Shown here: one piece after another, positions 12,396-20,377 of the stretch
Position numbering within the stretch: the first letter of the stretch is position 1
How the letters are laid out: each line of letters starts with the position of its first letter
From: Pyricularia pennisetigena
Taxonomy: Eukaryota > Ascomycota > Sordariomycetes > Magnaporthales > Pyriculariaceae
Direction: 5' to 3'
NCBI RefSeq assembly: GCF_004337985.1
Contig: NW_021940921.1
Span: forward strand, 513,758-577,757
DNA length: 64,000 bases
Program-made: the position numbers and the translations under genes
The notes under the pieces: generated by a model
Databases searched by the model: none
Seen by the model: the letters and a program-made list of their open reading frames with translations, nothing else
Told to the model about the DNA's origin: nothing

Positions 12396-12812
12396 ATGCA
12401 GCTCGGAGCGATCCTCCCTTCAATCATCATCGCTTACATGGCCGTTCCGGCGCTGGCAGTTGGCGGCGCCAAAGCCTTGCGAAGAACCAGAAAGAAGACA
12501 CCATTGATCGACATGGACAGAGAGACACGAACCCCCATTTACTGCCGGGTTCAAAAGTGCGTAGCGCTCGGTGACGGTAACCAGGAATGTGGGCCATGGA
12601 TAAAGGTTTATCCCGGAGGTTCGCACACTTTCACGGATGGGCAGGATTCTATCACCATTACTTTTGGCCAAAAGTGCGAAAAGACGGTCTCGGGCAACAC
12701 TGAAAACCCGTTGATCGGTTTTCCGACTGAGAGAGTGTACAGGTCTGAGGACCTTGTTATGGGAGCGATTTCGAGGCTGTTTGAGTTCCCGCGGCCCCCA
12801 AATTATCATTAA
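12396..12812 (+). CDS. small secreted protein candidate, 138 residues
   Basis: The first ATG in frame is 12396; the open frame runs further upstream without an ATG. The N-terminus (MQLGAILPSIIIAYMAVPALA) is a textbook signal peptide with a probable cleavage after ALA near residue 21. The predicted mature protein starts with a Lys/Arg-rich stretch (KALRRTRKK) and has four Cys, in YCRVQKC, QEC and QKC. Thr/Gly-rich strand-like segments lie between them (VYPGGSHTF, ITITF). No family recognised. Length, signal peptide, Cys content and location in a gene-poor relic-rich stretch fit a secreted, possibly host- or competitor-interacting protein. That role is inference. It faces a second small Cys protein 220 bp away. 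Confidence 0.62.
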   Translation: MQLGAILPSIIIAYMAVPALAVGGAKALRRTRKKTPLIDMDRETRTPIYCRVQKCVALGDGNQECGPWIKVYPGGSHTFTDGQDSITITFGQKCEKTVSGNTENPLIGFPTERVYRSEDLVMGAISRLFEFPRPPNYH

Positions 12813-13032
12813 AAGTCGTATTTTAGCCCAAATTTTGAACATTTGTGAACACCATTTACCACCAGAAACGCCGAGACTGGATCGAGCTTGGACTGTATAT
12901 AGGCAGATGGAGATGCTGAAAGGAGGAGTAAAAAAAAAAAAAAAAAGAAGTATTGTTGTAGTAAATTCAATGAGACCAACAGCAGAAGAGAGGTGTGACA
13001 CCCTGTATACCGCAGTCCTTGTCGTCAAACTG

Positions 13033-13413
13033 CTAGGATAGCTTGATCGACGGTAGTGAATGACTCCATTTTTGGTCCGTTGTATAGATGGGCTGAGCTT
13101 CAAAGTGAACGTCTCTTAAACGAGCAGCACCTACTGCCACCTTTTGGCATTTATCGTCCACCTCAACAGCCAATGTTTCGGAGCTGACTTCAATAACAAC
13201 AGTGCCAGGATTGGAGACTTGGTGAACTTCGTAAAATATCTTGGTCTCTGCACAGCCTGATCTGCCCGTTATTGACCGAGTCTGATGATGTATCACTTCA
13301 AATGGTCGAATCAAACAACCAAGAATTGGTCTTCCGTCATTGCCGCCGGCCGCCAACGTCGAACTGGCAGGGGTGAGTCCGAAACGTAGTCGGGATATAA
13401 AGTCAGAAAGCAT
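13033..13413 (-). CDS. small Cys-containing hypothetical protein, 126 residues
   Basis: The ORF begins at ATG 13413 and ends at 13033, tail to tail with the secreted protein candidate. No signal peptide is visible at this start. An upstream exon cannot be excluded, since the frame stays open past the ATG. Cys residues occur in LGCLIRPF, SGCAET and DKCQKVAV. The order C...C...V-x-NPG...V-x-V...KC-[EQ]-K-x-V loosely parallels its neighbour. That could mean an old inverted duplication, but identity is low and I could not align it rigorously. Function unknown. Confidence 0.45.
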   Translation of the reverse strand: MLSDFISRLRFGLTPASSTLAAGGNDGRPILGCLIRPFEVIHHQTRSITGRSGCAETKIFYEVHQVSNPGTVVIEVSSETLAVEVDDKCQKVAVGAARLRDVHFEAQPIYTTDQKWSHSLPSIKLS

Positions 13414-13868
13414 AGTGGGTGCAAACAATTACGGTGATTGGAAAAGTTTATGCCGAGAATGACGAGCGGATAATAAACCGTCAAAGCCGAAAGTAAATAT
13501 ATGAGGTAATGGCTGAGAGGAAAAAAGAATAATAGATACAAGTCCTGTGAATAAAGAGCTGTAGCCAGGCTTGCATGAAAAGCCCAAGCTAGTTTCCGTC
13601 AAGATAAATATAGTAGTATTAGACTTTGTGAGAAGAAAAAAAAAAAAAAAAAAAAAAAAATCAACCGTCTCCAATTTTCTTTTGGCATAAAGTCCTACTC
13701 ACGTATATACTGAAGACGAGTAAGTCTGCTTTGACTGAAAGAGCTTTTATTAGTAATACGTAGTTGCTTGTTTTCTTGGTTTACGAATGCGTCAGCAAAC
13801 CCTTGCAAATTTCGCCTCGACTCCAGTCTGTAGGGCGCCTTTTACGTAATGAAAGCACTACCTCATTA

Positions 13869-13922
<54 letters not shown>

Positions 13923-14284
13923 GTATTTCCCCTGTACTGTCTATGGAGATACGGTAGTCATGTATAAACGAACTAGGACTATATTACTCGAAATGCCAGT
14001 TGGAACCTATTGCCAAAGACGGTTTTTATAGTCGGATACTCTAGTCTGAAAAAGTCTATGGCTAAAAGGCTGAACCCGGTTGGCAACTGGTACAATAGCA
14101 AGTGTAAAAAAAAAAAAATACCAGGAACCCCAAATCCTATTCCTGGCCGGTCATTGTCACTCCGCCACGCATAACAGCGGAGGGCCTGCTTGGGAGGGAT
14201 CATGACGCAAAGAAACAAAGACGAGCTGATCTGGTGGGCGGCTCATTCACGAATGCATTCATGTTCCAATCAACCAGCCGATGA
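13414..14284. other. intergenic with poly(A) and (TA)n tracts
   Basis: No gene supported. It contains an A tract (about 13637-13660), the (TA)22 repeat listed separately, and short hydrophobic ORFs that come from low-complexity sequence. Confidence 0.45.
13874..13917. repeat. (TA)22 microsatellite
   Basis: Twenty-two uninterrupted TA units. The Ile-Tyr repeat ORF across it is an artefact. Confidence 0.95.
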
Positions 14285-14790
14285 AGATCGACTTATTATC
14301 ATGTCCTTCTCCAGCTCCTCCGGATCAACGTCCTTCACCAACCTGTAGCCACAGTCTTCCCTCGCGAGAAAATGACCCACAGGCTCTTGGAGAGATTTGA
14401 AGTGCTTGTTACCAGCCCTGAACAAATTCTTTCACCCTGTTGAATAGCTTCTCGACCTTGACAGGGTAGGCATCTTTGATTTCCAGCCATGGCCGAATCT
14501 CGCTCATGATCTCGTGAGAAAATCTCGTCAATCGATGGGATGATTGGTGCTATAGTCACTCCCTTCCACTTGTACGTGATCAGCATGAGGCTGACGAAAG
14601 TTGAGGTTGAAAACGCTTCTCCGAGGCTCTGGGCGAATAGGGAGCCGGATTGTGAGAGCATCTTGGCTACAGATGCCAAGTCCCATTTGATTGTAACAAA
14701 CAGCCCATCAGCCCGGGGGACATGGCAGACGAAAGGATAAATGGTGTGACTGCATGGTTCACCAATTTCGCATTCAATAGTCAATGGCAC
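14285..14790 (-). pseudogene. frameshifted relic of an unrecognised conserved-looking protein
   Basis: On the minus strand one frame gives VPLTIECEIG, CHVPRADGLFVTIKWDLASV and SLGEAFSTSTFVSLML. The sense then moves to a second frame (SEIRPWLEIKDAYPVKVEKL, FNRVKEFVQ) and to a third (HFKSLQEPVGHFLARED, then GYRLVKDVDPEELEKDM), which ends near 14290. Each piece has protein-like composition and ends where the next begins, so this is one ancestral coding sequence with two frameshifts. I do not recognise the family. A 2-N ambiguity at 14832-14833 lies just upstream. Confidence 0.55.
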
Positions 14791-14899
14791 ATATTCGTCA
14801 CGACCCGAACTGCAGGAGAAGTTGTGCTAGGNNGAGAAGCATGTGTGTTATTATGTGACGCTGGTAATCAATGGAGTTGGTATTGTAAATGGGTTTCAA

Positions 14900-15461
14900 G
14901 AGCTTGACCGCAGCTAACTGCTGCAGGATCCGACAGAAGCATCTCGGAGAGTTTTCGGGCATCTCATCGTGAAGTGCGATATCGTAATCGCGCCGGGCTT
15001 CCATTCGATCAATGAGCTCTTGCGTTCTTGGACTTTTGAGAATAAGTCAGCGTGCTTTTGCCCGAGCCTGGCTTTCCGCTGATCCAGTAGAAGTGGGATT
15101 CAGGCTGTTGGGCCCAGTCACTGAAGCTGGGCCAAAGGGTGATGCATGTGCACGCAACTGGTATGGTTGCCATCTTGGTTATCCTGCCATGCAGGACAAA
15201 TTTCAGCGTCAAGTGTCTCAATCTGTGCCTTGATCTGATCATCTGTGGGTAATATCCATCGGAAACTTGAGGCTTTCGAGTAGCCTTTTTGCGTTGGCTG
15301 TCTGTGGTTCCCAGGCTATCCGGGATCAGAGATTTGATTTGGTCGACAAATGAGCTACATATATGTTGGTTAGATTCATGCTGTCCGCAATTCTTTTCAA
15401 TTGTGAGAGAGGGGGCCGGCATAGCCCTTTGTCGCTCAAATCGCGCGCAGATATATTGCAA
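14900..15461 (-). pseudogene. NACHT-type NTPase (fungal NLR-like) relic
   Basis: The minus-strand frame from 15461 contains FSDWAQQPESHFYWISGKPG followed by SGKST. This is the entry strand plus P-loop (GKPGSGKST) of fungal NACHT proteins, which normally read W-I-x-G-K-P-G-S-G-K-S-T-L. Just after STL the sense moves to another frame, giving SSLIEWKPGAITISHF, the strand usually found 20-30 residues after the P-loop in this family. The remainder is not readable as NACHT. Neither an N-terminal effector domain nor C-terminal repeats were found. This family normally acts in heterokaryon incompatibility and innate recognition; this copy is dead. Confidence 0.68.
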
Positions 15462-15534
15462 AAGAGCGTCACTGGAGAGGATTGTTCACTTTTTGCAAAA
15501 CTTGTCAGCCAGAAAATGACATTCTGAACCTCGC

Positions 15535-15888
15535 ATATTTCCCTACCCGGATGGTCACGTCAGAATGGCAGCTCTACACCAAGCAAGCGAGCCGCTACCT
15601 CAACCACTACGAGTACAACCTCCATGGTGCAGATCCTCGACGCGAGGCACTCGGGGGTTGTACGCCGCCAACTCGACGCGGCTGGCTTATATTGCCCTCA
15701 TCTTCGTGCCGCTGTCGTGGGCCGCAAGCCTTTTCAGCATGGCCGGGGGCTATGGGCCCGGCGGAGAGCTGTTCTGGATGTACTTTGCCATCGCCTTACC
15801 GTCGGTGGTACTGACGCTGATGGTGTCGGCAGGGATTTATTTCATGGATGGCGGGTCGAAGATAAGGGGGTACGGTGCAGGAAGCTGA
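15535..15888 (+). pseudogene. CorA-like membrane protein C-terminal relic
   Basis: One frame reads EWQLYTKQASRYLNHYEYNL (about 15568-15628). After a frame change it continues AANSTRLAYIALIFVPLSW, SLFSMAGGYGPGG and ALPSVVLTLMVSAGIYFM, ending at TGA 15886-15888. Two hydrophobic helices separated by a short Gly-rich loop are the C-terminal hallmark of the fungal CorA-like Mg2+ transporter superfamily. Fungal members often have a degenerate loop instead of GMN. The long cytoplasmic N-terminal region is absent. I infer a truncated, frameshifted copy. Confidence 0.6.
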
Positions 15889-16957
15889 ACTGGTAAATGC
15901 AAAGTGAGGCTGCTTAAAAGGGGGGAGCTTATGCTATTTCAGGAGGTCGACTCTCGAGAACGTTTNNNNNNNNNNNNNNNNNNNNNNNNNNNNNNNNNNN
16001 NNNNNNNNNNNNNNNNNNNNNNNNNNNNNNNNNNNNNNNNNNNNNNNNNNNNNNNNNNNNNNNNNNNNNNNNNNNTTTGATTGGAAATGACTGCAAAGGG
16101 CACAAAGAGGGAGCACTAAGACACGACAAAACCATTAGGCTCAAGGCTAAAGCCCCTTTAGCAAGCTGGTTCTCAGCTGGTTCTCAAATGAATACAGCTG
16201 GAAAAGAGAAGAAATTGCATTATGACTCGACAGATCACCAGGTAGACGAAAATGTCTTTCATGGCCTCGAACAGTCGGCCACTGCTCAGAGACATTTCTG
16301 TTCTAGGCTCATGAGTGAGGAGGGCGGATGTCCTGCCTACGTCAACGAGAGGCAAGGTTCCCTGGCAGCATCTTTTACAAATATTGACGCAAGAGACAGT
16401 GTCTCCCGGGACTGGCTGCCGGGAGCCCTGCATCCCGGCCAAGTTCGAGAAGGGTCTCTTCAGCCACGTTGTTTTTTTTTCATTCTGGTGTCTTGGTAAA
16501 GACATGATGAACTGGTGGCCTCTCTAGGACGGCCCGGGTTCCCACAAGTACTACTACGTCGCCCGCCTCGTAATAGTGGGCAGAACTATCTCTCGTCTTT
16601 CGTGCGCCGTCCGCGGTTGCTTTTTTCTCTCTTCTCGGTTGCTTTTCCTCGGTCCGTTTCCAAGGTCAAAAAAGCCCATCTGTCCCGCGTCTTTCTTTGT
16701 GGCGCGTAAAAACCCCCCATTTTTTTGATGGCTTTTTTCTTCTTCTTCTGTTCCCCAACCCGACAACGCATCCACAGCAACTTAAACCTTCTGCCAAGCA
16801 CTTTTTTTTTTGTAGTTTTGTGTTCCACCTGGAGAGAGGGAGGCTGGTGAAGTCCAGCGACGGAGAGCAAGAGAGAGAGAGAGAGACAGAGAGACAGAGA
16901 CAGAGAGCAAAAACAAAGAAGAGTGTGTGCCTTCTCGATGGGGGGCCCTCAAAGGCC
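15889..16957. other. intergenic with assembly gap, then leader of the Gln-rich gene
   Basis: No gene supported. It includes the N gap and, from about 16700, pyrimidine-rich and (GA)n sequence that is probably promoter and 5' leader for the gene starting at 16958. Confidence 0.5.
15966..16075. other. assembly gap, 110 N
   Basis: A run of N. The true size and content are unknown. The gap lies just after the CorA-like relic, so a repeat may be hidden here. Confidence 0.99.
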
Positions 16958-19342
16958 ATGGAAAACCGCACCTGCTACAAGCAACAGCGGCCAAAGTCGG
17001 AATTCCTCCCCGACCCGGCCAATGTTGACACTTCTGGTTGGATCAGGGCAACCTCTGGATATGCTGGCTTGATTGCTCTGTCGAGAACCAACTCGGAAGC
17101 TACTCATGTGTCAGGAGCACGCCAACCCGCAAGCATGCAGCAGCACGTCTCGTCTCGTCCCGCCGTCCAACGCAGGCCACACACGTCTGGAGAGAGCGAA
17201 GGCATCGACAATGCGTCGCCAGAGATAGAGATATGTCCGTCGGTGGCGATGCTTGACTTTGCGACCTACTCAGAGTCCATCCACAGCTCGCAGGCTCGGC
17301 CGGGACAACCACCGTTGGGCAACAACGCAAGCGGCGAGGTGGGCGGCGCAAGGAATGCCGTCGCGTCACAGAACCCCTGCGACTGGGGAGACTGGATGAA
17401 CGAAAACAGCAACAAGGCGTATCAGCGCCACAGCTCACCGGCTCATCATCAGGGGAAAGGAGCACCGGGCAGCAGCTCCAAGTTCAAGAGGTTTTGGCGC
17501 AGGCTGTCCACCGGCCGCAGCCCACCAGCCCAGGCCGGCGACGGCGGAATCCAGTCCAACCGGCGCAGGGCGACCTCGGCACACTACCGCAGCACAACTC
17601 ACCCGCGCGACGGCGAGAAGCAGCAGCAGCAGCAGCAGCGCACAAGCGGAGGACAGCCGCCAATACGTGCGAGCGACCCGTTTCCCGAAGTAAGGAGCCC
17701 CGTTGTTTACCCAAGCGAGCGCCAACCGCGGCGTCTGGTCAAGAAGAGCCGCCCGGCATCCTCACCGGCCGTGGCACCGACGTTCCACAACCCCTCGCGC
17801 TACGAATCGACCGTCGTCACCCGGTGCTACGCGGGACCGACAGGCGAGCCAGCCCTGCCGCCGCCACTCCCGCCACCTTCCATGGCCGAGCTCCCGGGTT
17901 CGCACCGGATGCAGGGGTCGGGCCCTGTCCAGACGTCCCGGGGGGAGCCGGCAGCGAAGCTCGGGCTGCCGGCCGACTTTTGCGCGCTCGAGAGCATCGG
18001 GCCGGAGCTGGCGGCGGCGCGGTACAAGCTGGGCATGTGCTGCGACTGCGGGTCGTCTCCGGCGCGGCAGGGCCAGCCGACGTGCGACTGGTGCGGCGAG
18101 ACGCGGCGGAGGATGTTCGTGGCGGCGCCGTCGCACACGTCGTCCATGTCTGTGTTTCGGCCGTCGTCCGTCTACGGGACCATGTCGCCGTACGACCACG
18201 ACGACGACGACGACGTCACCACCATACTCACGCAGACGGCGTCCGAGGTCGTCGAGGAGAGGAAGTCTGTGCGCGTGCCGGCGCAGCTGCGCCCGCTGCA
18301 GCCGGTCGCGGGGGGTTATGAGCCCAGCCATACGCAGCAGTATCAGATCCAGTTTCAACAGTACAAGCAGCTGTATGAGAACAAAAATCAGGACGAGCAA
18401 CCGTACCGGAAGCAAGCAGCACCATCAACGCCGCCACGGAAACAACAGCAGCAGCAAAAACCGCCGAGCCAACCACAAGCACAACCAAAACAACAGCACC
18501 CGGGCCGGTCGCAACCCAAACCTAAGCAGCGACACAAGAGCCAGCCACCAGTAACACCGCCAGCACAGACAGCACCGCCAGTACCATCAGCAGCGCTCGT
18601 GACGCCAGTACAAGCTCCAGTACCAGTTCCAGCATCAGCACCAGTTCCAGCACCAGCGCCAGCACCCGCACCTGCACCTGCACCTGCACCTGCACCAGCG
18701 CCACCAGTACCGCCAGTACCAGAGCTACCAGCACCGGTTCTACCGCAACAACAACAGCAGCAACAATACAGACAACAATATCCGAATCAATTACAACAAT
18801 ATCAAAGCCAACTACAACATTACCCGACCCAATTGCAACAATTCCCAAACCAGCTACAACAATTCCCAAGCCAGCTACATCAATATCCCATCCAACTGCA
18901 ATACCCCAGCCAACTGCAACAGCATCCAACCCAACTACAACAATATCCAAAGCACCAGTACCCAAGCCAACCGCCTCCTCAAAACAGGCAGCAGTACCCG
19001 ACCCAATTCCAGCTGAAGCAACAGTACCAGCAGACACAACTCCAATATGCGCAGGAATACCAGAATCGACACGAACAGCAACTGCAACAGCAGCTTCAGC
19101 TGCAGCTGGAACAACGACTGCAACAGCATCTACAGCAGCACCAGCAGCACCAGCACCAGCACCAGCACCAGCACCAGCACCAGAACCAGAACCAGCACCA
19201 GCACCAGCAACATCAGTACAAGCAGGACTACCAGGTCACATACTGTCCTCAATGCCGCGGACCAAAGGAAGCGCCAAGGCAGCAGCTGTGTGATCACTGC
19301 TACGCCGCGAGCTTCCATCAGTGGGCGCATAGGAGGTGGTGA
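16958..19342 (+). CDS. Gln/Pro-rich protein with two matched CX2C-X11-CX2C knuckles, 794 residues
   Basis: The frame is open from 16697, but the preferred start is ATG 16958 (MENRTCYKQQRPKSEF), because upstream residues come from (GA)n and poly(T) leader sequence. Residues 1-340 are Ser/Pro/Arg-rich and disordered. Residues 361-379 form CCDCGSSP...PTCDWC, and residues 763-781 form CPQCRGP...QLCDHC. Both fit CX2C-X11-CX2C and share C-D-x-C at the end, so each probably binds one zinc. Between them lie a Gln-rich region, a (PA)n stretch near residues 545-585, Q-[LY]-Q and P-[ST]-Q-L repeats, and a QH dinucleotide-like repeat. No membrane segment. Function unknown; it could be a scaffold or an RNA/protein-binding factor. 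Confidence 0.72.
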   Translation: MENRTCYKQQRPKSEFLPDPANVDTSGWIRATSGYAGLIALSRTNSEATHVSGARQPASMQQHVSSRPAVQRRPHTSGESEGIDNASPEIEICPSVAMLDFATYSESIHSSQARPGQPPLGNNASGEVGGARNAVASQNPCDWGDWMNENSNKAYQRHSSPAHHQGKGAPGSSSKFKRFWRRLSTGRSPPAQAGDGGIQSNRRRATSAHYRSTTHPRDGEKQQQQQQRTSGGQPPIRASDPFPEVRSPVVYPSERQPRRLVKKSRPASSPAVAPTFHNPSRYESTVVTRCYAGPTGEPALPPPLPPPSMAELPGSHRMQGSGPVQTSRGEPAAKLGLPADFCALESIGPELAAARYKLGMCCDCGSSPARQGQPTCDWCGETRRRMFVAAPSHTSSMSVFRPSSVYGTMSPYDHDDDDDVTTILTQTASEVVEERKSVRVPAQLRPLQPVAGGYEPSHTQQYQIQFQQYKQLYENKNQDEQPYRKQAAPSTPPRKQQQQQKPPSQPQAQPKQQHPGRSQPKPKQRHKSQPPVTPPAQTAPPVPSAALVTPVQAPVPVPASAPVPAPAPAPAPAPAPAPAPAPPVPPVPELPAPVLPQQQQQQQYRQQYPNQLQQYQSQLQHYPTQLQQFPNQLQQFPSQLHQYPIQLQYPSQLQQHPTQLQQYPKHQYPSQPPPQNRQQYPTQFQLKQQYQQTQLQYAQEYQNRHEQQLQQQLQLQLEQRLQQHLQQHQQHQHQHQHQHQHQNQNQHQHQQHQYKQDYQVTYCPQCRGPKEAPRQQLCDHCYAASFHQWAHRRW
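18745..19220 (+). repeat. coding low-complexity Gln/His repeat tract
   Basis: CAA/CAG and CAC/CAG codon repeats inside the Gln-rich gene. The longest regular part is the (CAG CAC)n stretch at about 19135-19215. Prone to length variation. Confidence 0.85.
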
Positions 19343-19902
19343 GGCATGGTTTTGTTTTTTCGGGAATAATGTTTTATTTTTGGAGCTAGACTGACATCAT
19401 GTTGATGATCACTTTTTTTTCTTTCCTTGAGAAACGGGTATGGAGGTTTTTTTTTTTTTTTTTCATTTTTTCTAATCCTTTTTATTCTTAATCTTTATCC
19501 TTTGCAAACACACACACACACACACACTTTTTTCTTCTTGGTTTCCTTTGTCTTAAAGATCTGCATGCATACCACGGAAAAAGGTGGGCGGGTGGTGTCA
19601 GGAGGCGTTTTTGACTTTGTCCCGCATGAACTGCTTTGAGGTCATGGTGAACCAAGGCCATGAAACCGATTTGGTGTCCTTTTTTTTCGGTTTGTTGCCC
19701 AGTAACTTAGACTCTGACAGTTTGAAAATAAATGACACACAAGTTTCTTCCCCTTGTCTCTCGGCACTCGGCAATATTCCCTTTGATGATTTCATATCCA
19801 TATAAAGCAAGGTGCAAGGTGCAAGGTGCAAGGTTTAGTGCTGGTATGAGGCGAGACGACCTTGATGTCTTGGAATTACAGCCGCATTATCAAGCTCCTA
19901 TT

Positions 19903-19949
<47 letters not shown>

Positions 19950-20377
19950 AACCAAATGTTAGAGAGCGCACCGGGGGAAAAAGTCTTGTAAAAGAAGGAC
20001 ATGTATTGCTGTTTTGAATGAGAGATCGACTTGTCAGCTGAGAGAATGCATTTCTTAGTCGCAAACAACGCGCATTCCGACCTCCTTCTGGAATGGAGAG
20101 AATGCACGAAACTTCGCGACAGGATAAAATGCCAGGCAGTCATGATATAAAAACAAAAGAGCGATGCCTCTCTATTTTGGGTCAAGCTTTCCTGATTTTG
20201 CCTCTGGTCATTCGCTCTTTAACATAGCCACCAACCAAGGTCCTTTCTTTCCTTGCTCAACTACTGAAAATTGGCCGTTTTTCAAAGCCTGCATGTCGCT
20301 CCTTTTTGATCCCACTCGAAACCCGGTTGTTCAGATCCGACAATAAGTAAACAGCAGCACGACACCACCACGCCGCC
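19343..20377. other. intergenic with (CA)n, 4 x GCAAGGT and a 44-base poly(A)
   Basis: No gene supported. It holds a (CA)n run near 19507-19527, four perfect GCAAGGT heptamers at 19807-19834, and an A tract of 44 at 19905-19948. The last few hundred bases are the promoter side of the next gene. Confidence 0.55.

Noticed and set aside
13764..13967. 67-residue ORF with an Ile-Tyr repeat
   Set aside because: Produced by the (TA)22 microsatellite.
17494..18554. Long alternative-frame ORFs (275 and 283 residues) inside the Gln-rich gene
   Set aside because: They consist of Arg/Ala/Gly-rich sequence expected from GC-rich out-of-frame reading; the main frame has the zinc knuckles and correct codon pattern.
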